Part shown: positions 1-11,501 of the stretch, piece after piece
Numbering within the stretch: position 1 is the first letter of the stretch
Layout of the letters: each line of letters begins with the position of its first letter
DNA from: Dermatemys mawii
Lineage: Eukaryota > Chordata > Testudines > Dermatemydidae
Assembly (NCBI GenBank): GCA_007922305.1
Contig: ML677341.1
Span: forward strand, 71,176,421 to 71,240,420
DNA: 64,000 nt
Reading direction: 5' to 3'
Position numbers and translations under genes: made by a program
The notes under the pieces: model-generated
The model's database searches: none
The model's input: only the letters and a program-made list of their open reading frames with translations
What the model was told of the DNA's origin: nothing

Positions 1-254
1 CCAGCTGGAATTTGAGATCCCAGGCTGAGATTGTAACGTTAGAATTCAAATTTAGCTGTCTTGTTAAAATATATACACACTTGACCCAGAGCATTGAGTC
101 AGAAACAAGGAACTCCACAACTGAATTTTTTGTTCCATGTCACAGTAGAACCACACTTTAATGACTTGAGACTTTTCAAAAGAACTGTACAAGATACGTA
201 ACTGAATTTCAGGCTAATCATAGAGACTACTTCACTCACTGTAGAAGAGCATCA

Positions 255-920
255 GCCATCCATGGTGCACCCACATCTTGAATACTGTGTACAAATGTGG
301 TCTCCTCATCTCAAAAAGGATATACTGGCATTAGAAAAGGTTCAGAGAAGGGCAACTAAAATGATTAGGGGATTGGAAAGGGTCTGATATGAGGAGACAT
401 TAAAGAGGCTAGGGCTTTTTAGCTTGGAAAAGAGGAGACTAAGGGGGGATATGATAGAGGTATATAAAATTGAGTGGCATGGAGAAAGTGAGTAAGGAAA
501 AGTTATTTACTTGTTCCCATAATAGAAGAACTAGGGGTCACCCACTGAAATTAGTGGACAGCAGGTTTAAAACAAATAAAAGGAAGTTCTTCTTCACACA
601 GCACACAGTCAACCTGTGGAACTCCTTGCCTGAGGAGGCTGTGAAGGCTAGGACTATAACAGGGTTTAAAAGAGAACTGGATACATTCATGGAGGTTAAG
701 TCCATTAATAGCTATTAGCCAGGCTGGGTAAGGAATGGTGTCCCTAGCCTCTGTTTGTCAGAGGGGGGTGATGGATGGCAGAGAGATCACTTGATCTATA
801 CCTGTTAGGTTCACTCACTCCGGGGCACCTGGCATTGGCCACTGTTGGTAGACAGGATACTGGGCTAGATGGACCTTTGGTCTGACCCAGTACGGCCTTT
901 CTTATGCTATGTTCTTATGT
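255..920 (+). repeat. CR1 LINE fragment (3' end of ORF2 and 3' UTR)
   Basis: Broken reading frames encode the typical C-terminal end of CR1 ORF2 ([16 protein letters not shown], then [12 protein letters not shown], and further on FFTQHTVNLWNSLPEEAV). An in-frame TGA follows the first block (near 387). The 3' end contains the CR1-like stretch ending in TTCTTATGCTATGTTCTTATGTT. It is a 5'-truncated, dead copy. An ORF at 470-718 is part of it and not a host gene. Confidence 0.85.
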
Positions 921-1114
921 TAGCTATTTGAATGGAACTTAGGAACACTGTATTTATTTGAAACTGAGGGGAATTTTAGGTTAGCAGAATGTAATAAGGC
1001 AAATAACACCGAAGTTAACATTCTTACTAGATATTTAATTTACTATTCACATCAAATGATAACTTTTCTTGAATATATTTGATCTCTCCCTTATCCCTGT
1101 GCTTATCTCTGCAG

Positions 1115-4100
1115 GGCTTAGTGTGCGGTTTGCTGACATGCCTGGGAAGTCACGGAAAAAGAAAAAGAACATGAAGGAACTGACTCCACTTCAGGCCATG
1201 ATGTTGCGAATGGCAGGTAAGAACATAGATTCCCTAGCTAGTGAACAAAATAATTCACCTTTTTTAAAAAATTATTTTTGCTTGCTTCATATCTCAATCT
1301 TAATGAAGATAACTTAGACTAATGAAACATTAATATTTCTATTAAGAGGAGGAAAGACGTGGGGAGAGCTTAAATCTGAGTTGCTGTTTAAGTAATTTAT
1401 CTCTTGAGGCAACTTTACTATGTCTTCATATTCTAAAGCCTTTCAGGTTTCGGATGCCTATAAAAGATGCTTCTGCAGATGTATAAAGGTACCCTCATAA
1501 CTTCATTAACACTAAGTTGTCTTTCTCCAAACTTGAGCTCGTTTTTCCTTCCTCATTAAGAACTGCACTTGTGTCAGCTTAGAAGTTCTCTCCTCATATA
1601 AAACCACCTTTTTTAAAAAAAGGGAAAGTTTGTTACTTTTGTATAATTCAAAGGGCTAAATCAATTTTCCATGGATTTTCCCCAAACTGTAGCTGTTTGA
1701 AGTTATGCAAGAGAAATTTCAGCCCAAAAGGAATTGTTAATCCCTGAAAATATGAGGTGATTATGGCACAGCCTTCTGTACTCCATGGTAATGCTACCAG
1801 TGAGAGCTGTACTGTGTTCCTGTTGCCTTTTTTTTTTATAGTAGCTAAATGAGGTCAGTTTCTTCCCTCCTCCCCATCATCATTTTGTGGGGGAGATGAT
1901 CCTCCATCTCAGGTTTTTCTATGGTGCTCATTTATAAATGTATCTTGTCACTTCTGTGTCTTCAGGTCAGGAAATCCCTGAGGAGGGGCGAGAAGTGGAG
2001 GAATATTCAGAAGAGGAGGAAGAGGAGTCTGAAGATGATTCTGAATCTGAAGAGACACCACAGCAGCAACGCAAGGAGGAGTCTCGTACAGAGACTGGGT
2101 CATCATCTACTACACCCTCTCAGCCACAGCAGCAGCAGCAGCAACCACCACCACAGCCTGTTCCTCCAACTCAGATACAGGCACCGCCCATGACTGGGCC
2201 TCCCCCTCTGGGACCACCTCCTGCCCCTCCCCTGAGACCTCCAGGACCACCTACTGGTCTTCCTCCTGGTCCTCCACCAGGTGAACACTTAGCTTATTTC
2301 TGTTTAAATTAACTTGCTGCTGCTGAAAGGCATTAGTTTCCAATTCCATCTAGAACAAAAACCTGCCCATTGAAAAGATCACATCAGCATATTGTGTTCT
2401 TGGGAATACAGTTCAGCACTGGAGCCTCTACAGTAAGATAACAGAAGGAACGATTGTGGCGAGAAAAGAGAGAAGTTACTTGGCTTGAACAGTCAAGACA
2501 CCACATTGTCTGTGGCTGTGCCTATACTACAAGATAGGGGTGTGATTCCCCTGCTCATGGATACGTATTTGTGCTAGTGCTCATCAAGCTAGTGGAAAAT
2601 AACAATGGTAACGTGATAACATAGGTAGTGTAAATGGAGGCAGGGATGAGCCATGCTGATTACAAACCTTCGTCAAACGGGTAGATATGTACTCAGCATG
2701 GCTCAGCCATTCCTCTGCTACTCATGCTACCATGACTAGACTATTATTTATACTTTCACTAGCCTGAATATCTATACACATGGTATAGATGTAGCCTTGG
2801 TCTAAATGGTTAAGAAACCATAAGACTAGAAGATCAGTTATGTAGAGGGCTGGCTGATATTGGAGACCGTTCCACTTAATCAGGTGCTGTTTGAGATTAC
2901 GTGATGCAGTGTTTTTCCACCCATGAGTTAAGTTGCCTTTGTTTTGTGTGTATATTTCCAGGGGCTCCTCCATTCCTGAGACCTCCAGGATTGCCAGGTC
3001 TGCGTGGGCCTTTACCACGACTCTTACCACCAGGGCCTCCACCTGGTCGGCCCCCTGGCCCTCCACCAGGCCCACCTCCAGGACTACCACCCGGCCCTCC
3101 CCCACGTGGGCCCCCACCTCGTTTGCCACCTCCAGCACCACCAGGTAAATTCTTCTGCTTCCTTATTATGTGTATTTAATTTTAAACCTTCCCACCGATG
3201 CTTGAGTTAGTATATGTGGTATGGGGAAACATTCTTTCCCAGTTCCCTGGCTTCAGACAGTCCCATGCTACTTATGTGCCTACATTCAGGCTACTACAAG
3301 CACGGCATTGGGTGGTGTAACTTGTTCCCCTCCATTGCAGGTCCCTTAGAATTGTTACTTTCCGTTTAACATCAGTGACTAAGTTCCTGCTGTTCTGTGC
3401 AGACTTGTACCCGGAGGTCTGAATTCCCGTTATATCAGAGTTTATTTTCATTGTTCTACATCATAGAACTGTTCCAGATTACCTCTTGCGTTGACCTCCC
3501 TGTTAAAATTCACATTATCATTTGTATTTTCTTGGGGTCTATGACCCCACTGTGCTAGACTATGTACAAACACAACAAAAGGACAGTCCCTGCAGCTGTC
3601 CACTCCTGAAGCAGGGACTATTTACACACCTGGTCATGTGCTGCTGAAAGTTCTGAAATTCTCATACATATGATGGGAAGTTGTTCCTTGAGCTACAGCA
3701 CTGAATATGTATAGGAATTCAAGGGAGGGGAATACACAGGGGCCTTAACCTCCATACAAGGCCAATGTACTTGTCTAGAATTTCCTAAATGTGTGTGCAC
3801 ATTCTTCCTGATGGAGAACTGTCTGATGCTGAAGAGCTTGAAAGCAATTTGTAAGATTACCTACTGCTACTGTAACTCGGGGGACCTGCCTCCAACTTAC
3901 GAGCTTTCTCTGGATTGTTTCCAAGTGCTGTTTCCACTTGCTCAAATTTTCTGTCCCTTCCCCTTTCCCCCCAATCCACAGGTATCCCACCTCCTCGTCC
4001 GGGCATGTTGCGTCCACCTCTGGTGCCTCCACCAGGACTTTTCCCACCGGCTCCCATTCCAAACCCAGGGGTGCTGAGTGCCCCACCCAATCTGATCCAG

Positions 4101-4397
4101 CGCCCCAAGGCGGATGACACCAGTGGAGCTACCATTGAGAAGAAAGCCACAGCCACGATCAGTGCCAAGCCACAAATTACCAACCCCAAAGCAGAGATCA
4201 CCCGCTTTGTGCCCACTGCCCTGCGAGTGAGACGTGAGAATAAGGGGGCTTCTGCTGTCTTCCAGAGAAAACATGATGATGAGCCAGCTCTCCAATTAAC
4301 CAAAGCAACTAAGGTTGGCTCTTCTACCCCTGTCTCTGTACAGACTAAGGATGATGTGTATGAAGCCTTCATGAAGGAAATGGAGGGGCTACTGTGA
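1115..4397 (+). CDS. WBP11: WW domain-binding protein 11, C-terminal exons (partial gene)
   Basis: WBP11 (NpwBP/SIPP1) is a nuclear splicing-associated protein that binds WW domains through proline-rich runs and is linked to PP1. Four coding exons are visible: 1115-1216, 1966-2280, 2962-3144 and 3982-4397. All have AG/GT borders and interrupt the frame after the first codon base, so they join cleanly. They encode the basic KSRKKKKNMKE segment, the LQAMMLRMAG motif, an acidic Glu/Asp/Ser stretch, a short Gln run (CAG repeats near 2125-2142), long Pro-Gly repeats of the PPGPPPG type that bind WW domains, and the conserved tail ending in DDVYEAFMKEMEGLL. The stop TGA is 4395-4397. The N-terminal exons lie upstream of the window. 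The order of motifs matches vertebrate WBP11 along its C-terminal half. I see no lesion. Confidence 0.95.
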
Positions 4398-5127
4398 TGT
4401 ACCCTTATCCCGGTTAACCCTCCCACCTGCTGAGCTCAAATCGGACTACTGTATGGGGAGCGGGGGGAGAGCTGTTTCCTGTAATAGACACAGTCACTGA
4501 GGGAGACCATCCTCTGCCCCATCTTCAGTGTGTGTGGGGAGGGGGGTTGTATGATGGAATATTCCACCTACCCTCAGGTTAACTTACCAAGAGGCTCAGA
4601 ATAGAGAGCATTGCAGACAGGTTCTGGTGGGAGGGTCTTTGTTTCAGAGCCAGCATTGCCACTACTGTCCTCTTTGCGGGAGGAGACTAAATCAGGAAGT
4701 GACACTATGATGGAACTTTTCTTGGGTCTTTCTTCTGTTTTGCGGGACACTGGTGCTGAAAGACAAGTGTGTCTGGCACTCCCACTGGAATCCCTTTCAC
4801 ACCCTGAATGCTTTGGGTAGGATGCTAGAATAAACTCCTGAGGTACTGGAAATACATTGGCAATGTTTCATACACACACTTGGTCGTTAAGTTTTTATGT
4901 TCCATTTTTGGTTGTCTTTTGTAAATATTTTGTAATATTGTGTTTTTAGTTGCAGTGAGATTGATCAATCCCTTCCTGCAAGGGGTTATCAAAAAGGTAT
5001 TTTGCTGCATATACTTTATGGGGGTTTTGCATCCTGTCCCCTCCAGAGTCAACTTGTAGGCTTCCTGCTGACAGGGAAAACTTCAGTGTGTCTCATGAAA
5101 ACAATAAATGTTTGATGTACTAAAACA
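4398..5127 (+). other. WBP11: WBP11 3' UTR and polyadenylation signals
   Basis: Non-coding sequence follows the stop codon. AATAAA occurs at 4829-4834 and again at 5103-5108. The second is followed about 20 bases later by a GT-rich stretch, so the main mRNA end is probably near 5125. The 4829 signal could give a shorter form. Confidence 0.7.
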
Positions 5128-5940
5128 CCTGTCGTCTTGTGGTCTGGTATCTGTATTAATGCAGTTAGGGGAAAGGGTTTGCATAGTTCCTGGGGAGAGA
5201 CTATTGCACAGAACCTCATGGAAGAAGAACCTGGCTAGGTTTTAAATTAAGTACAATCTTTTTTTAAAAAATGCTTTATGAAGTTGTGCGCAAACCTACT
5301 GAAACTGTATCTGTCACAACACCTGTACTTCGCTGTATCATTCATAACCCTCACTTGTAATTTACAATCCCCCTTTGCCACCAACCTTTGCTGATGGAAA
5401 ATGTCATTTTGAGACCTGAAATGTGGAGCCTGGAACAGTTAATAAGCTCCTCTGTTTATGCTGGCAAAGCTTTAACCTGCATCAAGCCTAAAATACTTGA
5501 TTACACTGGATGTCCCTTGGACTGATGAGAGAGCATATCAAGTTAGAAGTAGAAACAACTTACAAATTTAAGAGTATGAATAATACTTTCACTGACAAAC
5601 TTCTAGGCAAAAATTCTGTTAAAATATGTAAAAATTGAGAATATTGCACTAAAAATTAGTTAAATATTAGGGTTTTCTCACTTTAACAAATTGAGGTTCT
5701 AAATTTAACCTTTCTTCGTAAGCCAACTCTCCTTTACCTATAGGCTACAAAACACTGCTAGTTCCATCTTCCATCTCCTTTTCCATTGTGAACTACAGCA
5801 CACATCTACATACTAATCATATGTATCATTACCCTCCCACCACATGGACACAAACCTCCTGATCCTCTAATCCACCTGCTTGTGTTCAAGGGATACCAGT
5901 ACTTTAATGTCTCTGTACCAAATGGGGATTAAACCCCACA
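5128..5940. other. Intergenic spacer, nothing recognised
   Basis: AT-rich sequence between the WBP11 poly(A) region and the next repeat. No ORF of interest, no RNA gene and no clear repeat borders were seen. Confidence 0.5.
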
Positions 5941-6470
5941 GCATCTCATGGATTTTAAGGCCAGAAGACCAGCTGTGATCATGCAGGGCAGTGATACTCA
6001 GAGTGAGGCTCACGAGCTGCAAGTGGCTCTTTAATGTGTCTCCTGTTGCTCTTTGCAGCACATGATATTAAAAAACTGTGTGATGTAATTATTAATCAGG
6101 ATCCTTTTACTATGTTAACCAATTGTAGTTGATAAAATAATACTTAGTCATTTCACTGTGAGATATGTAAAAATAGTAAATGAAACAGAATTTGCACTAC
6201 TGTGGCTCTTTTGGGTAACAACAATCATAAATTTGTCTTTTGAAACACAGGTGTGAGTATCAGTGATCTAGGATGACCTGCATAACAGAGACCATTGGAT
6301 TTCCCTGAATTAAATCCTATTTTAAATCCAATACCTGTGGTTGAACTACAGTGTATGTGTGTATTTTATAGGTTTTTTTTCCCCCTCCTAAAAGTCCAAT
6401 CTTGATTTAAAAATCTCCAGTGATAGAGAAACTACCACAGCCTTTAGTCCAAAGCCAGCATACCATTCCA
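5941..6470. repeat. Old interspersed repeat split by a hAT-like insertion
   Basis: The flanks 5941-5983 (GATTTTAAGGCCAGAAG, then CTGTGATCAT) and 6270-6460 (CTAGGATGACCTGCATAACA, later AAAAATCTCCAGTGATAGAG) look like two halves of one turtle interspersed repeat family related to CR1/LINE antisense copies. The halves join if 5984-6269 is removed. The family name is not certain. Confidence 0.5.
5984..6269. mobile_element. Non-autonomous hAT-like element
   Basis: The left end reads CAGGGCAGTGATACTCA and the reverse complement of the right end reads CACTGATACTCAC, giving terminal inverted repeats around CASTGATACTCA. The interior is AT-rich and has no ORF. hAT elements typically begin with CAG/CAGTG. 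The flanking duplication is not clean, so the exact ends could shift by a few bases. Confidence 0.6.
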
Positions 6471-7420
6471 CTGTGATCCAATTCACCTTATCCACCCTTT
6501 TGATATGGGTTGGATATCACACTGTGCTAAACCCACTCATCTTCCTGATATTATTCAGACATCTGCTTTTTAGCAATAGAGGTTGGAAACTCCTCTTCTA
6601 AGTTATCTGGTAGAGATACCAATATATCTCATATACCCACTAAGGGAGCTAGTTTATATGCTTTGGATGGAGGGCTACCTCCTTGTGCCTCCTGCTGCTT
6701 TACTGCCTGTTCCACTTCCCTCAGGGCAATACCCACGTTAAGTAACATGAAGAAAAGAAGTTGAAACATGCAGTGTTCCTGCTTGTCCATTCTCTATGTT
6801 CTATGCTGCACAAGTTATAAGATGCTAGCATTCAACTGTCATGAGTCCTCTACTGAGGCTTTCTGAGCTCTGAGCCCAAGGCCAGGTCTACATTACCCAC
6901 CTCATGGGTGGGTAGCAATCAATCCCTGAGCGCTCTCCCATCAGCTCTGGAACTCCACAGCTGTGAGAGGTGCAGGCACAGTTAACAGGAGCAGCAGCAG
7001 TCCACTCAGTGCCATGAAGATCAACAGCCCTCCCCTGCCCCCAGAGTGTAGCCCAGCCCTAACAGTGGCCCATACAAGAGACTTTGAAGGAAGCTGCATA
7101 AGGGAGCTATGGAATAATTTGCCCACAGGAAAAATTTCTCTCTCAATCTCATCAGGGTGAGGCTGGTCAATGTGCTGAAGTATGAGGATTATAGCCCCTA
7201 AGAGACACTTGGGATTTTTTCAGTCATTCCTCTGTCCCTGGATACTGTTTAGCCACATATGATATTGCAATACTCTGCATGTGTGAAAGGTGGAGTGAGG
7301 AGACATGCTCCACAAAAGAATGAGATCTTTATTCAGAAGGGAAGAAAGAAACTAACTTTACTCTTCAGACACTGACATCTTTACAAGTCATGGCAGCTAA
7401 CTGAGTATCTTTGATTGGTT
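6471..7420. other. Intergenic spacer
   Basis: No coding or RNA gene recognised. Small ORFs near 6941-7160 overlap on both strands and have no family resemblance I recognise. Confidence 0.4.
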
Positions 7421-7671
7421 TTGCCTTTAAAGGCAGGACTATGATTTGGGCACCAGACCAGGATAAGAGGACCATAATGGGATCAGCCATTTACAGTGAG
7501 CACAAGGCAGAAATAACACCATGGAGGACCATTTACGGGGGTAATTTGCCCTGCCATGAGAGTTGTAGAGCTGGCAAGATGATTGTGTTCTCTCAAAAAG
7601 GCACTTCAGAGACCTGATTTGGAGCAAAGGAGGGACCAGAAGGGAGAAGGATTCTCCCAATTCCCAGTTCA

Positions 7672-8313
7672 TTCACATAATGTACAAACAGTAGCAAAAT
7701 AACTAGATTAGCTACATCAGTTGATTTATCCAACTGTATAGCATAATATGGACTATTTTTCACTATGTACAATTGTAGTCTCTACATTATTTGACATGTC
7801 ATTAATTCTTCATGACAATGTATTATTGGATAAAGGTACCATGTCAATCCTTTTTGCAGCCTTTTCTCCGAGCATGCAATGAACTACGTCTTTTATACAT
7901 GGACCAATCAAGCTCTCTGCTATGGTATGAGCTTCTGATGCCTTTGCTTCTTGGTAGCTCACACGTTATGACGCTTCAAGTGCATTTTGATTATCAGTAC
8001 TTGCTTTGGATAAAAAATTGGTGTCTCTTTTCCTCATAGCTAATTTTCGCCTGAAAAAACCAACAGGCTTGTCAAATTGTGCAGGATGCCTAGTTTCTAA
8101 ATGGTGCCGAAATAGAAAAGGTTTGAGGCTGCTGTTTGCTAGAACATCACCACAAATTACACATAGTGGTTTTGGACGTTCTTGATCACCAATGCATGTA
8201 AAGCCATATTGTATACAATCATCACCATATTTTCTTTTCTTTGTAAGCAACTTTCCAGGACCATCATGATCATTAGGACTTAGATTTTCCACAGTGTGGA
8301 CTTGAGGAAACAC
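7672..8313 (-). pseudogene. ZBED5-like hAT transposase relic (BED zinc finger end)
   Basis: On the minus strand an open stretch from 8313 to 7966 encodes a degenerate BED-type zinc finger: the start KRKYGDDCIQYGF, then CVICGD with two cysteines, then HHLETRHPAQF supplying the histidines. After a stop codon the next region resembles the hAT transposase core (AHTIAESLI, then MLGEKAAKRI, PLSNNTLS and AIQLDKSTDV). These motifs match ZBED5/FAM200/SCAND3-type hAT-derived proteins. A stop follows the BED region and at least one more interrupts the core, and there is no C-terminal dimerisation region nearby, so this is a dead 5' fragment rather than a host gene. Confidence 0.75.
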
Positions 8314-9230
8314 TAGCTGATTCTAGTGTCTTTATACTTTCCTTTTCCAGCCACTTATCCATTGAAGTTGTGTACAAACGTTCTAATAAAAATAACACAG
8401 AGACACTGCTAACAACCAACAAACTAGAAAAGGAGAAGATTCACTCAAGTCTCACTGAAGCAAATCAGCACTTCAGAGAGAAGGACAATTACTGAGACAC
8501 CTTAACACGCCTATACTTGCTACAACGTGCTTGCTGCTGGTTTGACTCACAAACAGCTTTTCTTCTGCCAGGAGGTCTGTCCCTAGGAGGGTGCCCTGCA
8601 AGGGACAAATTAGCTTGGACCACCCCCCACGTACAGCATGGCCCCTGCTCACTGCCCTAGATGCAAACTTCCCAGGACAAGGATATGGGGCCAAGCTGCC
8701 ACCTGCACCCTGCATTATGTGCTGGGGTTCGGGCTGCCAGCTCCTCCGCTGATGGGGCAGGGCTCGGACTGCCAGCCCCAGTTGCCCAGCCCCGCTCTCC
8801 TTGGGTCTCGGGCTGTCTGCCCTACAACTGGGTCCCACCAGGGTCCACTGGCCGCCATTAATGAATTTTTTCTGGCGAACCCCCAGTTTGGCAACCACTG
8901 CTGTAGAGGCTACAAAGAGGTAAGTTTGCTCAGCTGTGCGGTACTTGGTTAAAGCCTCAGTGACAATGTATTGTCTTTTTCCAGCCTCCTTTTCATGACC
9001 GATCATTAAAACTCTCACCCGCAGTGTGTTAATGAACATATATGCCGTTTCCCACTGTAAATCATCCGCGCCCCCCTCCCGCCTACAAGTCTGGGATCCT
9101 TTCTCAGTCCATAGACCAGCCTTTTAGAACACGAAGTATGCACCAATCTCCTCTCGGGCACGGTTTAGATCCATGGCATTTTGATCCCGGTGGTTCATCG
9201 GCCCTGGCTTCCTCCCTGCCCTGAAATACC
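8314..9230. other. Repeat-like spacer
   Basis: 8640-8960 is moderately GC-rich. It ends in sequence resembling the right part of another turtle DNA element (GGCGAACCCCCAGTTTGGCAA, then CCACTGCTGTAGAGG). Overlapping ORFs on both strands here look like chance products. No gene recognised. Confidence 0.35.
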
Positions 9231-9900
9231 CTAATAACACGTCCCCCTCCCCGCCTCCTTCGTTGTAGGGGATCAAGACGAGCCGTTCCGTGCGGAGAAA
9301 AGCCCTTTGTGCGCGGAGCGCCCCGCAGTGCTGCAGGGCCGGGGGTGGGACTTTGCCCGGCGCTTCCACATCCCGCCCCCTTCTGCTCCAGCCTCGCCCC
9401 GATCTTCCCCCTCCGCTCTGGGCGGAGCTGAGGCCGCTCGTGTCTCTTTCGGTCCTCGATGGCCCGAGGTCCCCGCGGCCCCCGGGAAAAGCGGAGCGCG
9501 ACCGCCGCGGCCCACGCAGACTTGGCTTGGAAGGGGGAGTGCAGGTGCGAGGGGGCTCCGCGGGCAGCTCCCTGCAGCGGACACTCCCCGGCGCGGCGCG
9601 GCGGCGGGGGAAGAGATGGGCCTGCTCGGAGAAGGGCGGGGGAAGGGGAGCGCGCTGCGGTCCCGGGAGCTGAACAGAGCGGGGCTGGGGATCATCGGGC
9701 GCGTGGCTCCTTCCTGGTCGTGGCGGCAACGGTGGGCAGAGGAGTGGAAGCGCTGGTCGCACCCCGAGGCACCGCAGCGGGGCGTAGCCCGCCCCTTCTC
9801 CGCCTGCGGGGGGCGTCTGCTGTGTGCCCGGGGCGGGGCAAGGCACGGCAGGGGCGCTGCAAGCAGCACCCGTCTGAACAGTAGCTTTGTTACGGGCCAG
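9231..9900. promoter_or_regulatory. CpG-rich island, probable promoter of the butyrophilin-like gene
   Basis: This is by eye the longest GC- and CpG-dense stretch outside the histone genes, in an otherwise AT-leaning region. It contains GC-box-like GGGCGG and GCCCCGCCC-type runs. The first coding exon at 11502 is preceded by a likely acceptor (TTGTAG before 11497), so a non-coding first exon must lie upstream, and this island is the obvious place. Long ORFs on both strands are explained by low stop-codon density. Confidence 0.5.
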
Positions 9901-10743
9901 GACCCAGGACAACGTGTGTAGTGCGTGTGCTGAAGGAACCCCCACACCTCCTGCTTCAGCTGAGGCTGCACAGCAGACTCATTAATCTCCCTCTCCAAGT
10001 GGTCTGGGTGCCACTAGATGGGGCAGGACACCTCAGCCAGGAGGTGTGTGGGTTACTCTGAGAGCCATTGAATCAAACTGTTAACCCTGGATATGACTGA
10101 GACCACTTCAAGCACCCTGGGCACCCATAGGTCCAGCACCTATGCCAGGAGCCCTTGTGCTAGGCGCTGCACACAGAATAAAAAGGTGGTCCCTGCCCCA
10201 AGAAGCTGGCAATGTAAAATCAGTACAGTTCATTTGGATTTAGGAAAACTTGCCTTTTTCATATGTAAGTAGAATTCAAATTTTATTTTGTTATAATTCT
10301 GACAGAAAAAATCAATTATTTTTAAGCATTTTTGTATTGATTTCAAAATTTCACAGTTGCAGGAAATTATGTGGTGGGGGAGTCAGACAATGACAGTAGA
10401 TGCTGAGATTCTGAAAGTTAAAACTTTATAACTGTGAAAACACAAACTGTCAACATCAAGTGTCAAAATATACAAAGTAAATATCCTTAAATTAAACTCT
10501 AAGAAGTTCTCAAGTAAAAAGAAATGTGTTTTTTTTACTTTGCCTCTCAATAAATTTCAGTTATCAGTTGAAATATATTTTCATGGGTTTGTGTGTATGG
10601 TGAAATCAACATTTACCAATAAAAATCTAATCCTTCCAAGCCTATTTATATGGCTGACTTATATGCCCTTTCATCATAATGCTTCCACTTCATAAGCTGC
10701 ATTTCATCATTTTTTTGTTGTGTAGAAGAAGTCATTTGGGATT
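9901..10743. repeat. Spacer with fragment of an old interspersed repeat
   Basis: 10127-10216 (GTGCTAGGCGCTGCACACA, then GGTCCCTGCCCCAAGAAGCT) resembles a common old amniote repeat. A related fragment may lie in WBP11 intron sequence near 3553-3597 (GTGCTAGAC..., GGACAGTCCCTGC). The remainder to 10743 is AT-rich with nothing recognised. Confidence 0.4.
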
Positions 10744-10751
10744 CTTTAGAA

Positions 10752-11062
10752 CAGAGGTCAGCAACCTTTCAGAAGTGGTGTGCCGAATCTTCATTTATTC
10801 ACTCTAATTTAAGGTTTCGCGTGCCAGTAATACATTTTAACGTTTTTAGAAGGTCTCTTTCTACAAGTCTTTAATATATAAATAAACTATTGTTGTATAT
10901 AAAGTAAACAAGGTTTTTAAAATGTTTAAGAAGCTTCATTTAAAATTATATTAAAATGCAGAGCCCCCCGGACTGGTGGTCAGGACCCGGGCAGTGTGAG
11001 TGCCGCTGAAAATCAGCTCGTGTGCCGCCTTTGGCACCCATGCCATAGGTTGCCTACCCCTG
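10752..11062. mobile_element. hAT-type miniature element with exact 8-bp target duplication
   Basis: The left end is CAGAGGTCAGCAACCTTTC and the reverse complement of the right end is CAGGGGTAGGCAACCTATG. The element is 311 bp and is flanked by the perfect duplication CTTTAGAA (10744-10751 and 11063-11070). There is no internal ORF. TIR sequence, CAG start and 8-bp duplication together identify a non-autonomous hAT element. Confidence 0.9.
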
Positions 11063-11149
11063 CTTTAGAACAATATTAGTTATACCTAGCTCTAGTGTAG
11101 AACTTTTCATCTATAGATCCCAACACACATTACAAAGGAAATAACTACT

Positions 11150-11300
11150 ATTGTCCTTATTTCACACATGAGGAAGCTGAGGCATGAAGTGGTGATGTGA
11201 CCTGCCCAAGGTTATACAGTAGGCTGGGGCAGATACAGGAATAGAACATAGGACTCCTGAGGCCTTGTCCAGTGGTCTCTCCACTGTACCACACTGCAGA
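11150..11300 (+). repeat. MIR-type SINE fragment
   Basis: The sequence contains the MIR core pattern: GAGGAAGCTGAGGCATGAAG, then GTGACCTGCCCAAGGTTATA and CAGTAGGCTGGGGC. It is diverged and has no intact pol III head. Confidence 0.65.
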
Positions 11301-11501
11301 TGAAAGGTGCTATTAAAATGTAAAATATGACTAGATTATAAATTCTTCATTCTCCCATTATAGCCTAGAAAATTTAATTTGAACCTCATATTATTTTCAC
11401 TTGGCAGAAAGTGTGGTTTGATTTGTGAATGCTCTCCAGACCCCTCCCCCAGAATTTTCTGGACATTAGTGTGAACTCTGCTATTTTGTGTTGTAGGAAT
11501 T

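Noticed and set aside
3775..4426. Minus-strand ORFs over the last WBP11 exon
   Set aside because: Shadows of the WBP11 coding exon; the plus-strand frame matches the family to the last residue.
9124..9945. Long overlapping ORFs of 127-273 codons on both strands
   Set aside because: They lie in a CpG-rich island with few chance stops, overlap each other, contain low-complexity Arg/Pro/Gly and show no family resemblance.
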